The position numbers and the translations under genes are program-made. A stretch of DNA of 64,000 bases from Salticus scenicus (Eukaryota > Arthropoda > Arachnida > Araneae > Salticidae). Below the pieces are notes generated by a model, which was not told where the DNA came from, searched no databases, and saw only the letters and a program-made list of their open reading frames with translations. Location of the stretch: positions 154,403,035 to 154,467,034 of the forward strand of contig OZ005648.1 in NCBI GenBank assembly GCA_963930645.1, given 5' to 3'. This document shows, in pieces, positions 1 to 11,287 of the stretch. Numbering within the stretch: position 1 is the stretch's first letter; each line of letters opens with the position of its first letter.

Positions 1-1810
1 CGTTAACAGTGTTCACGTTAACGAGGTTCGACTGTTTAATAATAGGATTTCTTAGAGTCATGTGGCTTTGAATACAAGATATAACGATACAAGTTCATTT
101 ATTCATAGTTGTATTTACCATATTCCCTTCTTTGTTTCTTTTATCTATAATGTCCAAAAGAAGTCATTTTGATTGCTTCTGCAGTCTAGTGTTAATATTA
201 TAAAATAAGTTTCTTGTTTTTATTAAAGGAAATCGATTTTTTCGATCTTAAAAAAAAAAAAAAAAAAAAAAAGACTTGACTAATTTTCTTGAGACATAAT
301 CAAAATTATCTTCATTCTTTCTTAGTAAAAAATTCATGAAACATTAATTTAATGTCGCAGTGACTGATAATTTATACTTGCCTAATTAATGGAGAAAGCC
401 ACTTAAGTATTATTTCATATCGAAAAATGCACGCGGTGATTTAAAAACTAAAATATATATAAAATATCTAATTAAACTTTTTTTATGTAATAACTTTAAA
501 TAAAATTTTAAAATTGTTAAATTTCAAATAGTATCTTATTGATTAACAGTGACATTGCGTGCAGCTTTAAATGAAAACAAAATGAACAACATTCATTATT
601 AAAAAAAAAAAAAACTTCATTTAAGAAAAAAAAAATAATAATAATACTTTGAAAAGAAATCCTATTATAAAACCTCCCTGGATTTTTTAGAATTTTCAAA
701 AAATATATCATCCATTTACTTTTTTTAATTGCTTTAATTTTATAGTCAAAATTAGAGTCAAATTTTTATTATTGATGAATAATAAAGTTTGTTAATACCC
801 TCATCAGCTTAAGAAAGCTCAAATCTAAATTTTACCGGATTGACCTAGAATATTAGGGGTTAATGAATTATGCTTCTTTTGGAATTTCTTTAAAATTTCT
901 ATGTTCAGTTTTTTAAAACCTCATACAATTAATTCATTTTTTTTTCTTTGGGGGGGGGGGGATGAATTTTAGGATAAGAATTACTTTTAATTCCCACATC
1001 ATATTCCATATTTAAATAATAAAAATATAATTACAGTAACATATATATTTATAACACAATGGTAATAAGGAAAACAACAACTTTATAAGAATACATCATC
1101 GATTTCACATTTGTTTTGGATAGAAATAATTAAATACGACTCTTCATCAGGACAGACGTGAAGGCAGCATGGAACCAAGAAGGTATCTGTTTTGGAATTT
1201 AAAGAAGTAGCCTAAATATAGAAAAATTAGATTATTACTGTAATAAAAACTTTTCAAGTTAAGTATTTAGAGACCTTTATTATTATTTTTTTCATCTAAA
1301 CCAGTAGTCGTCAACCAGTGTTCCGTGAACCACAATTAGTCCGTGAAAAGATTTTTGTGATCAGCAGAAATATCTTGATATTGCTTGCATTTTATAATAT
1401 TTTATTAAAAATTATACTGATGTTACTTTTAATTTCAAGATTTTTCTGAATTTATAAAATTCAAAACTTTATTTTTCAGAATATTTTGGTTGAGAGAGAG
1501 GATAAACAGAATAATAATTTTTCACAAATATTAAAGTGACAAAAATAGTTATCGCTTTCAATTTCTGATCTCCATTTGGCGCTTACCTTGGAATTCTTCT
1601 AAATTTATCAGAATATTCCAATGCTTCAAGGGTTTAAAATTTACGTAGAAAATGTAATTCCCAATAGGATTTTACTAAAACACATCATCTCTCAGAAAGA
1701 GAGATTAGTTAAAACACGTGTATAATTATATAATTTGTTAAAAGACACTTTAAAAATACGTAGGTATCAAACATTATATTTAATTAAAACCTTATTTACA
1801 ATTCAAATAC

Positions 1811-1845
<35 letters not shown>

Positions 1846-2777
1846 CTTTTCGCTTTGACTACCAAAGCATTATCAGGAAAAAACATTTACAATCGTGTTC
1901 TTGAAGTGCAGCTCAATCTATATCACAATATTTTACAGTTATAGATGAAGTTAAGCTTGATGTGGAGGGAAATAAGATTCAAACAGGCATTATCAAAAAA
2001 GTCAGTTCTCAACGAATCACAGGATAAGAATCAATTAACAGATTTCTGTTAAATATTGTACTTTATATTCATTTGTCAAACATATTTTTCCTAAATTCTT
2101 TGACAAATATATCTGACCTTTTTTCAGTGAATCGACGTAACATATTTTTTATTATAATACACATATTTGAGGTCATGGCATAAAAAGTAATTATTCCTAA
2201 AATTATTTGAAAATGAAAATCGTATCAATGGATGAGAAGTATGTCTACTTCTATTTGATAATTTAAAGTTTATCTACTTGCTAAACTTAACACAAACTTT
2301 ATTTTAGTAGTAACACGTGTGTTTGACATAATAAAAAGAATTTAAATCCCTTTAAATAGTCTAAATATAAGAATTTCAACATTTCGAAAAATTTAGCTTT
2401 TTAATTATAAGCTTATACAGATAGATAAATAGATAGATAGATATAGATGGATAGATAGATAGATTGTTTGGTATTTTTTAAATTAAAATCTTGCACTTAT
2501 TGGGTGTTTAACCCTTTGTCTGCAGCATTATGAAACAAAAAAAAATATATTTGAAACATATTTTTTTAGTTACTTAAGAGCATTTTTTAAAATCAAATGC
2601 AATGAAATATTAAGTATATCACATAACCCTCGTAATTAATAAGGATTTAATGGGGTAGTACTTTAATGTACTATTGGTACATAAAGATCGAAAACGATAT
2701 TAGGACATTAAAAAGGTGTAAAAAAGTATTTACTTTTTATATTCCTTATATTTTATCTAAGATTGCTGGTAGATTCT
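1..2777. other. AT-rich noncoding spacer
   Basis: No ORF with recognisable protein character is present. The stretch holds A and T homopolymers (about 250-272, 601-614 and 1811-1842), a G run at 951-961, and a motif at about 1302-1330 starting CAGTAGTCGTCAACC. That motif resembles the terminal CAGTGGTTCTCAACC-type ends of hAT elements, but no partner end is visible. Confidence 0.7.
2417..2465. repeat. GATA microsatellite
   Basis: Imperfect GATA/TAGA tetranucleotide run, interrupted by AAATA and TATAGATGG. It is a simple sequence repeat with no associated feature. Confidence 0.9.
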
Positions 2778-2791
2778 TGAGGTAATATAGG

Positions 2792-3025
2792 GTTGAGTCG
2801 GAGTTATGGGGATTAAGACCGATTGACTGCCCTAGGGTCCTAGGCCTAAGGGGGAGTGTCCTCCATGAGGGGTCTTTCTAAGAGGTCCTAACTCATATTT
2901 AGGCACGTTTTAGAGAAAAACACGGAAAACTTCGAACTGCTAGGACGACGAGCGCGACCTGGTATCGAACCCGACACCTTCCGTCTACCAGCTTTGAGCG
3001 TAGAATCACTCGGCCACTGGTGGGC
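2792..3025 (-). mobile_element. tRNA-derived SINE with 14-bp target-site duplication
   Basis: Read on the minus strand, the element starts with a tRNA-like head. It has an A-box-like GGCCGAGTGATTC and a B-box GGGTTCGATACC, followed by a body with a CCTAGG-rich segment. The same body occurs on the plus strand at 45433-45698. The sequence TGAGGTAATATAGG is found immediately on both sides (2778-2791 and 3026-3039). This exact 14-bp duplication is the signature of LINE-mediated insertion. The inner breakpoint of the large tandem duplication lies inside this SINE, so the copy at 5375-5455 keeps only the tRNA-like head. Confidence 0.85.
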
Positions 3026-3382
3026 TGAGGTAATATAGGAACTAATTATAATATACGTGAATGTCGTGGAAAATGCTAAGCAAAAGCAGAGAAAGCACTC
3101 TATAAAATCCTTCCTACAACAAAAACGTCTATATGTAGAGTCCAGTGCCAGTAGTGAGATTAAAGTGAGGTATATAGGTTCTATTGTTATAAATACCTAT
3201 GGCATTTCTTCCATAAATTCGATTTTATCACTTTTTTAAACTAATGGCACTTTGAAGTTCCGTCAGTAAATAAAGGGTTAAATTAATTAAATTTTTAATC
3301 AGGAGTAAGGTGATATTATTGCAAGAATAGAAAAAATTCCAAGTGAAGTTTTTTATGCGTGGAAAAAAAATTCTTTTAGTAT

Positions 3383-3480
3383 CCCTAGTAGCACATAACG
3401 TTGTTATAACGTCATTATAACTAATTCTCCACTGTTCAGACTTATTTTCAACGCTATAATAACGGTATGTGCTACTTGGG
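3383..3480. mobile_element. 98-bp palindromic MITE-like hairpin
   Basis: The ends CCCTAGTAGCACATAACG and (reverse complement) CCCAAGTAGCACATACCG pair. Both are followed inward by GTTATA/TTATAAC-type sequence, so nearly the whole element folds into one hairpin. It is too short to code for anything. AT flanks both ends. A copy from the tandem duplication lies at 5813-5910. Confidence 0.7.
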
Positions 3481-3701
3481 ATGTCTATATGTAAATGAAA
3501 TTTTAGAAAAGGCCTTTTTGTGATTAAATTTTGTTTACGTATATCAGAAATATTTTTAATAAATTAAATAAAACAATAGTGTAATTTGTAGCGTGTTATA
3601 TTTTTTTCCTATAATAAAAGATTTTGAATAGGAATAACATTTTGTAAGATTTCATAATTCATAGATGATATCTTAAAATTGTGTGAAATATAAAACTAAA
3701 A

Positions 3702-3738
<37 letters not shown>

Positions 3739-3813
3739 CAAGATTTTTTGTAGTATTCTCTAAAAAATTACCTTAGCATTCGAATTTAATTATAATAAGT
3801 ATTATATTTATTA

Positions 3814-4329
3814 TTAACTAGCAGGCTACGCCCGCTTCGCTGGTCACTATTTTTAAATGAATCACAAAAATTAATGAATTCTCAAAATTGCATTAATTTT
3901 TATCATGTGATAAAAAAAGAGAAAAAAAAATTCTGATCAGGAAAAATGTCGCACCGGGTCCCCACTGCCTTCGGCAGCGTAGACCCGTGCGCTGCGCGCA
4001 CGTATTCCTTCACCATCCTTATGACTTCTCAAAATTCCATGTTATTACTCATAAACTTTCATTCTTAAGAAAAGGAATTAAAAAATATATCATTTAGCAT
4101 CGGGTAAAAACTCACACCGGGACGCCACTGCCGTCGGCAGCGCAGACCAATGCGCGCTGTGCGCGCACGTTTGAGGATATACGTGCGCTGTACACGCATA
4201 TTCCTTCTCAACTCAAACTTTTATTATTAAGAAAATAAAATTAAAAAAAAAATCTTTTATCAACGGGTAAAAACTCGCACCGGGTCCCAAACCCATGCGC
4301 GACTATTCCTTCCCCACCGTTCCAGCCCC
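3814..4329 (+). repeat. Head of dispersed repeat family X
   Basis: The 37 bases at 3814-3850, containing AGGCTACGCCCGCTTCGC, are identical to those at 47039-47075, although the following sequence has diverged. Downstream come GC-rich blocks with CTGCCTTCGGCAGCG and TGCGCTGCGCGCACG motifs, related to the tandem array at 43.4-44.2 kb. The family seems to run from this head through internal tandem repeats to a GACA-rich tail. The class of element is unknown to me. Confidence 0.7.
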
Positions 4330-5374
4330 TCCTAATTAACTTGCATATACCAATTTTGAACGGTCTTACTCAATTAGCTGAGATGCAAAAGAAAACCTGA
4401 TCAGGACACTTTAAATTGTAAATCAGGTGAAATCTCGAATTCCACTTTCGATAATGTAAAAGAACTTTAAAATATCTTTCGAATGATGTATTAGAAATAA
4501 TTTAATCATAATTAGAATATGAAATATTGAAATTTAAAAATATTACAGCGCCATCTGGCTGTAGAAATTTCTGTAATCTATTGCTCCATTCCAGATCAAC
4601 ATAGCTTTCAAATGATGTATTACTCATGAAATTATTTTAATTAGTAGATGAGATACAAAAGAAAACCTAATCAGGAGACTTCAAAACGTGTAAATCGGGT
4701 GAAATCTCCAATTCCATTTTCGATAATGTAAATGTACTTTAAAATGTGTATCAACTAAAATAAGCTTTCAAATGATGTTTTACTTATGAACTTTTTTTAA
4801 TTAATAACTGAGATACAAAAAAAAAAAAAAAAAAAAAAACTGATTCAGGACACCTCAAAACGTGTAAATCTGGTGAAAACTTTCGATAATTTAAAAAACT
4901 TTAAAATATCTTTCGAATGATGCATTACAAATAATTTAATGATAATTAGAAATTGAAATATTGAAATTTTAAAATGTTACAGCGCCATCTGGCGGTACAA
5001 ATTTCTGTATTCCACTGTTCGATTCCAAATCAAAAAAGCTTTCTAATGATGTATTACGAAATTATTTTAATTAGTAGCTGAGATACAAAAGAAAACTAAT
5101 TCAGGAGCCTCAAAACGTGTAAATCTGGTGAAAACTGTCGATAATATAAAAGAACTTTAAAATATCTTTCGAATGATGCATTAAAAATAATTTAATCATA
5201 ATTAGAAATTCAAATATTGAAATTTGAAAATATTACAGCGCCATCTGGCGGTAGACATTTCTGTAATCCACTGTTCGATTCCAAATCAAAAAAGCTTTCT
5301 AATGATGTATTACTTATGAAATTATTTTAATTAGTAGCTGAGATACAAAAGAAAACCTAATTAGGAGACCTCAA
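4330..5374. repeat. Degenerate satellite array, first block
   Basis: Tandem units begin near GAGATACAAAAGAAAAC and include CAAAACGTGTAAATC and AGCTTTCAAATGATGT. Unit starts fall at about 4380, 4648, 4808, 5081 and 5340, giving two unit lengths of about 160 and 262-270 bases. The longer form contains a segment with GCGCCATCTGGCGG. No coding potential. Confidence 0.85.
4548..5251 (-). promoter_or_regulatory. CTCF-consensus-like sites, first array block
   Basis: GCGCCATCTGGCGG-type motifs occur at 4548-4560 (variant ending GGCT), 4982-4995 and 5238-5251. Read on the minus strand, CCGCCAGATGGCGC followed by T fits the animal CTCF consensus CCASYAGRKGGCRSY at all positions but the third. All sites have the same orientation and are spaced at satellite periodicity. 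Binding is an inference. Confidence 0.4.
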
Positions 5375-5455
5375 ACGACGAGCGCGACCTGGTATCGAAC
5401 CCGACACCTTCCGTCTACCAGCTTTGAGCGTAGAATCACTCGGCCACTGGTGGGC
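5375..5455 (-). mobile_element. SINE head fragment created by the duplication
   Basis: Copy of the tRNA-like head of the SINE at 2792-3025, cut off at the duplication junction. It keeps the B-box and A-box segments (minus strand) and the downstream TGAGGTAATATAGG flank but lacks the SINE body. Confidence 0.85.
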
Positions 5456-5812
5456 TGAGGTAATATAGGAACTAATTATAATATACGTGAATGTCGTGGA
5501 AAATGCTAAGCAAAAGCAGAGAAAGCACTCTATAAAATCCTTCCTACAACAAAAACGTCTATATGTAGAGTCCAGTGCCAGTAGTGAGATTAAAGTGAGG
5601 TATATAGGTTCTATTGTTATAAATACCTATGGCATTTCTTCCATAAATTCGATTTTATCACTTTTTTAAACTAATGGCACTTTGAAGTTCCGTCAGTAAA
5701 TAAAGGGTTAAATTAATTAAATTTTTAATCAGGAGTAAGGTGATATTATTGCAAGAATAGAAAAAATTCCAAGTGAAGTTTTTTATGCGTGGAAAAAAAA
5801 TTCTTTTAGTAT

Positions 5813-5910
5813 CCCTAGTAGCACATAACGTTGTTATAACGTCATTATAACTAATTCTCCACTGTTCAGACTTATTTTCAACGCTATAATAACGGTATGT
5901 GCTACTTGGG
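5813..5910. mobile_element. 98-bp palindromic MITE-like hairpin, duplicated copy
   Basis: Same hairpin as at 3383-3480, carried along at an offset of 2430 bases by the tandem duplication rather than by independent insertion. Confidence 0.7.
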
Positions 5911-6131
5911 ATGTCTATATGTAAATGAAATTTTAGAAAAGGCCTTTTTGTGATTAAATTTTGTTTACGTATATCAGAAATATTTTTAATAAATTAAATA
6001 AAACAATAGTGTAATTTGTAGCGTGTTATATTTTTTTCCTATAATAAAAGATTTTGAATAGGAATAACATTTTGTAAGATTTCATAATTCATAGATGATA
6101 TCTTAAAATTGTGTGAAATATAAAACTAAAA

Positions 6132-6166
<35 letters not shown>

Positions 6167-6241
6167 CAAGATTTTTTGTAGTATTCTCTAAAAAATTACC
6201 TTAGCATTCGAATTTAATTATAATAAGTATTATATTTATTA

Positions 6242-6749
6242 TTAACTAGCAGGCTACGCCCGCTTCGCTGGTCACTATTTTTAAATGAATCACAAAAATT
6301 AATGAATTCTCAAAATTGCATTAATTTTTATCATGTGATAAAAAAAGAGAAAAAAAAATTCTGATCAGGAAAAATGTCGCACCGGGTCCCCACTGCCTTC
6401 GGCAGCGTAGACCCGTGCGCTGCGCGCACGTATTCCTTCACCATCCTTATGACTTCTCAAAATTCCATGTTATTACTCATAAACTTTCATTCTTAAGAAA
6501 AGGAATTAAAAAATATATCATTTAGCATCGGGTACACCGGGACGCCACTGCCGTCGGCAGCGCAGACCAATGCGCGCTGTGCGCGCACGTTTGAGGATAT
6601 ACGTGCGCTGTACACGCATATTCCTTCTCAACTCAAACTTTTATTATTAAGAAAATAAAATTAAAAAAAAAATCTTTTATCAACGGGTAAAAACTCGCAC
6701 CGGGTCCCAAACCCATGCGCGACTATTCCTTCCCCACCGTTCCAGCCCC
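6242..6749 (+). repeat. Head of repeat family X, duplicated copy
   Basis: Copy of 3814-4329 carried by the 2.4-kb duplication, with an 8-base deletion near 6534. If the duplication is discounted, one family X element would run from here to about 10538. Confidence 0.7.
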
Positions 6750-9330
6750 TCCTAATTAACTTGCATATACCAATTTTGAACGGTCTTACTCAATTAGCTG
6801 AGATGCAAAAGAAAACCTGATCAGGACACTTTAAATTGTAAATCAGGTGAAATCTCGAATTCCACTTTCGATAATGTAAAAGAACTTTAAAATATCTTTC
6901 GAATGATGTATTAGAAATAATTTAATCATAATTAGAATATGAAATATTGAAATTTAAAAATATTACAGCGCCATCTGGCTGTAGAAATTTCTGTAATCTA
7001 TTGCTCCATTCCAGATCAACATAGCTTTCAAATGATGTATTACTCATGAAATTATTTTAATTAGTAGATGAGATACAAAAGAAAACCTAATCAGGAGACT
7101 TCAAAACGTGTAAATCGGGTGAAATCTCCAATTCCATTTTCGATAATGTAAATGTACTTTAAAATGTGTATCAACTAAAATAAGCTTTCAAATGATGTTT
7201 TACTTATGAACTTTTTTTAATTAATAACTGAGATACAAAAAAAAAAAAAAAAAAAAAAACTGATTCAGGACACCTCAAAACGTGTAAATCTGGTGAAAAC
7301 TTTCGATAATTTAAAAAACTTTAAAATATCTTTCGAATGATGCATTACAAATAATTTAATGATAATTAGAAATTGAAATATTGAAATTTTAAAATGTTAC
7401 AGCGCCATCTGGCGGTACAAATTTCTGTATTCCACTGTTCGATTCCAAATCAAAAAAGCTTTCTAATGATGTATTACGAAATTATTTTAATTAGTAGCTG
7501 AGATACAAAAGAAAACTAATTCAGGAGCCTCAAAACGTGTAAATCTGGTGAAAACTGTCGATAATATAAAAGAACTTTAAAATATCTTTCGAATGATGCA
7601 TTAAAAATAATTTAATCATAATTAGAAATTCAAATATTGAAATTTGAAAATATTACAGCGCCATCTGGCGGTAGACATTTCTGTAATCCACTGTTCGATT
7701 CCAAATCAAAAAAGCTTTCTAATGATGTATTACTTATGAAATTATTTTAATTAGTAGCTGAGATACAAAAGAAAACCTAATTAGGAGACCTCAAAACGTG
7801 TAAATCGGGTGAAATCTCGTATTCATTTTCGATTATGTAAAAGTACTTTAAAATGTGTATCAAGTCAACAAAGCTTTCAAATGATGTATTACTTATGAAA
7901 TTTTTTTAATTAATAACTGAGATATAAAAGAAAACTGATTCAGGACAGCTCAAAACGTGTAAATCTGGTGAAAACTTTCGATAATTTAAAAGAACTTTAA
8001 AATATCTTTCGAATGATGTATTAAAAATAATTTTATCATAATTAGAAATTGAAATATTGAAATTTGAAAATATTACAGCGCCATCTGGCGGTACAAATTT
8101 CAGTATTCCACTGTTCGATTCCAAATCAAAAAAGCTTTCGAATGATGTATTACTTATGAAATTATTTTAATTAGTAGCTGAGATACAAAAGAAAACTAAT
8201 TCAGGAGACCTCAAAACGTGTAAATCTCGTGAAAACTGTCGATAATATAAAAGAACTTTAAAATATCTTTCGAATGATGCATTAAAAATAATTTAATCAT
8301 AATTAGAAATTGAAATATTGAAAGTTAAAAAAATTACAGCGCCATCTGGCGGTAGAAATTTCTGTAGTCTATTGTTCCATTCCAGATAAACAAAGCTTTC
8401 AAATGATGCATCACTCATGAAATTATTTTAATTAGTAGATGAGATGCAAATGAAAACCTAATCAGGACACCTCAAAACGTGTAAATCAGGTGAAATCTCG
8501 AATTTCATTTTCGATAATGTAAAAGTACTTTAAAATGTGTATCAACTAAAATAAGCTTTCAAATGATGTATTACTTATGAACTTTTTTTAATTAATAACT
8601 GAGATACAAAAAAAAACTGATTCAGGACACCTCAAAACATGTAAATCTGGTGAAAACTTTCGATAATTTAAAAGAACTTTAAAATATCTTTCAATTGATA
8701 TATTAAAAATAATTTAATCATAATTAGAAATTGAAATATTGAAATTTTAAAATATTATAGCGCCATCTGGCGGTACAAATTTCTGTATTCCACTGTTCGA
8801 TTCCAAATCAACAAATCTTTCAAATGATGTATTACTTATGAAATTATTTTAATTAGTACCTGAGATACAAAAGAAAACCGATTCAGGAGACCTCAAAACG
8901 TGTAAATTAGGTGAAATCTCGAATCCCACTTTCGATAGTATAAAAGTACTTTAAAATATCTTTCGAATGATGTATTAAAAATAATTTAATCATATTCAGA
9001 ATTCGAAATATTGAAATTTAAAAATATTACAGCGCCATCTGGCGGTAGAAAATTCTGTAATCTACTGTTCAATTCTAAATCAATAAAGCTTTCAAATAAT
9101 GTATTACTTATAAAATTATTTTAATTAGTAGCTGAGATACAAAAGAAAACCTAATCAGGAAACCTTAAAACGTGTAAATCACGTGAAATCTCAAATTCCA
9201 TTACTTATGATAGTCGGTTAATGGAAGGTGACAGAAATTTGTGGCGTCTACTCTTGAAATTCCATTCAAATAAGTTTCAAAATGACATATTACTTTTGAA
9301 ATTATGCTTAGAAGCTGAGATACAAAAATG
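6750..9330. repeat. Degenerate satellite array, second block
   Basis: Same mixed 160/262-base units as the first block. Unit starts fall at about 6809, 7070, 7230, 7499, 7760, 7919, 8179, 8441, 8600, 8862, 9137 and 9313. The part up to 7794 is the duplicated copy; 7795-9190 is additional array, and the units decay after 9190. Short and long units alternate irregularly. Confidence 0.85.
6968..9045 (-). promoter_or_regulatory. CTCF-consensus-like sites, second array block
   Basis: The motif occurs at 6968-6980 (GGCT variant), 7402-7415, 7658-7671, 8078-8091, 8339-8352, 8760-8773 and 9032-9045, always in the same orientation. It is the best-preserved part of units whose other segments vary. The conservation could reflect protein binding or simply a recent common origin of the units. 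Confidence 0.4.
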
Positions 9331-9789
9331 ATATAAACACTATTATAAAACGATTTATGTCTGACTTTTTCGTGGTTTTCTCCGAAACTTGGGTAATTCC
9401 GGGCTAAATACTGTTCAAAATCCATAGTATGAAATGTGAAAGGAGTATCAGAATTCGAAATTCTGCAAAATATAAAAGAATAAAGGCGTTCTGGGTTTTC
9501 CGTTGTTGTCTCCGAAACAACCGTTCCTTTTTTACGTTTTTGCCCCTCCCCCCCTTTCCGTCCCTTCTAATAATTTTACACTTGAAAATATCCGCAATCG
9601 ATTTATCTTTCCTTGAAACCTAATAATAACAATTTCAAACGCTGTAACTCTTTTTATTTATTTATTTTTATTCATTTATTTATTTGTTTATTTATTTTTT
9701 TTTTTTTTTTCTGGCCGTTTGCTTGCCCCCCCCCCCCCTCCCCTTCAAGCCCTTCCTAATAATTCTACACTTTCAAAAATATTCAGAAT
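9331..9789. other. Pyrimidine-rich noncoding stretch
   Basis: Decayed continuation of the satellite. It contains C runs at about 9545-9555 and 9727-9738 and a TTTA/T-rich tract at 9650-9710. Short ORFs here are composed of low-complexity residues and are not credible genes. Confidence 0.6.
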
Positions 9790-10435
9790 CGAAATATCGG
9801 GCGTTAAAAACACCAATATTACGAAATTTCAACGGCATATCTCAATTTAAAATAGTTGAAAATATAATACAAAATTTAATCTCATTTTTTTTGTTTATCC
9901 ACATATTTTCATGAAAATTGAACAGTAGCTTTATAATATGCTGTCTAGGCCGAATATGAATTCAAATGTAACGTGAATTAAAATTTGAAAAAAATTGAAA
10001 ATTGCAATATTTTTCCCTACTACAAAACACGTGACATCTTGATCGGTTGCAATCATTTCCTTTTTGATGACAGACGATGGGTCTTCATTACTGGCATTTG
10101 AAATGATGTTGCCACAGAAAATTCATACTTTAGTTAATTTTAAAAAATCTAATTGTTGTACCGATAAACCACTTGCACACTTAGATTCAGAAAAAATGCC
10201 CCTTTCATTTGGTATCGAAATTGTAACGATCGGACAAATATTTCTAATTTATTTTCCACTTTTTCTGCTTTGAGATCGCTTTTAGATTAGACATGAGTGG
10301 ACATTTTAATTAATATCTCCACAACTAATTAAAATTTTTAAATTCTGTTTCGAGGAAAACATCGGAAAGGCTCCAGAGCATCCGTATGTCAATTTTTGTA
10401 CTTCTGCGTTCAATAGGGGCTGAACGTATAAAAGA

Positions 10436-10517
<82 letters not shown>

Positions 10518-10538
10518 CTTTCCTTTTATTATTATAGA
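9790..10538. repeat. 749-bp perfect tandem duplication, copy 1
   Basis: Begins CGAAATATCGGGCG and ends TTATTATTATAGA. The same 749 bases recur at 10539-11287 with no difference noticed, even in the GACA microsatellite. The unit contains the tail of repeat family X: a block with GATCGGTTGCAATC, then a segment ending in GACA repeats and CCTTTCCTTTTATT. Confidence 0.95.
10434..10513. repeat. GACA microsatellite
   Basis: About twenty GACA units interrupted once by GATA. Similar CAGACA-rich tails occur at 11183-11262 and at 48655-48700 in another family X copy, so the tract appears to be a structural part of the repeat family. Confidence 0.95.
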
Positions 10539-11184
10539 CGAAATATCGGGCGTTAAAAACACCAATATTACGAAATTTCAACGGCATATCTCAATTTAAA
10601 ATAGTTGAAAATATAATACAAAATTTAATCTCATTTTTTTTGTTTATCCACATATTTTCATGAAAATTGAACAGTAGCTTTATAATATGCTGTCTAGGCC
10701 GAATATGAATTCAAATGTAACGTGAATTAAAATTTGAAAAAAATTGAAAATTGCAATATTTTTCCCTACTACAAAACACGTGACATCTTGATCGGTTGCA
10801 ATCATTTCCTTTTTGATGACAGACGATGGGTCTTCATTACTGGCATTTGAAATGATGTTGCCACAGAAAATTCATACTTTAGTTAATTTTAAAAAATCTA
10901 ATTGTTGTACCGATAAACCACTTGCACACTTAGATTCAGAAAAAATGCCCCTTTCATTTGGTATCGAAATTGTAACGATCGGACAAATATTTCTAATTTA
11001 TTTTCCACTTTTTCTGCTTTGAGATCGCTTTTAGATTAGACATGAGTGGACATTTTAATTAATATCTCCACAACTAATTAAAATTTTTAAATTCTGTTTC
11101 GAGGAAAACATCGGAAAGGCTCCAGAGCATCCGTATGTCAATTTTTGTACTTCTGCGTTCAATAGGGGCTGAACGTATAAAAGA

Positions 11185-11266
<82 letters not shown>

Positions 11267-11287
11267 CTTTCCTTTTATTATTATAGA
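10539..11287. repeat. 749-bp perfect tandem duplication, copy 2
   Basis: Exact second copy of 9790-10538, joined at TATTATAGA/CGAAATATC. Unchanged microsatellite length between copies means the event is very recent or the duplication is an assembly artefact. Confidence 0.95.
11183..11262. repeat. GACA microsatellite, duplicated copy
   Basis: Identical to 10434-10513 at an offset of 749 bases, including the single GATA interruption. Confidence 0.95.

Larger units (their letters stand above)
2945..5374. repeat. 2.43-kb tandem duplication, copy 1
   Basis: The 2430 bases from ACGACGAGCG in the SINE to TTAGGAGACCTCAA recur directly downstream. Copy 1 contains the truncated SINE head, a palindromic MITE (3383-3480), a 31-T run, the conserved head of repeat family X (3814-3850) and the first part of the satellite array. 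Differences from copy 2 are few: two T residues in the homopolymer and an 8-base AAAAACTC present here at about 4106. Confidence 0.95.
5375..7794. repeat. 2.42-kb tandem duplication, copy 2
   Basis: Near-identical second copy joined head to tail to copy 1. The only differences noticed are a T run shorter by two and loss of an 8-base AAAAACTC near 6534. The satellite sequence continues past the end of this copy, so the duplication broke at a SINE on one side and inside the satellite on the other. It may be a recent true duplication or an assembly artefact from two haplotypes. Confidence 0.95.

Noticed and set aside
1081..1150. Minus-strand CTGATGA at 1141-1150 as a hammerhead core
   Set aside because: No GAAA at the right distance and no complementary stem II.
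3057..5669. Identical 60-residue ORFs at 3057-3239 and 5487-5669
   Set aside because: They are identical only because they lie in the tandem duplication. They have no family features and start just outside a SINE.
4330..9330. CRISPR-like repeated array
   Set aside because: Units are 160-270 bases, degenerate and contiguous without spacers, in a eukaryotic genome; this is satellite DNA.
10064..11022. Identical 69-residue ORFs in the 749-bp repeats
   Set aside because: Duplicated noncoding repeat sequence; no motif and no similarity that I recognise.
10306..11264. Minus-strand ORFs rich in Ser-Val-Cys-Leu
   Set aside because: They read through the GACA microsatellite; the repeated SVCL residues are a product of the repeat, not a protein.
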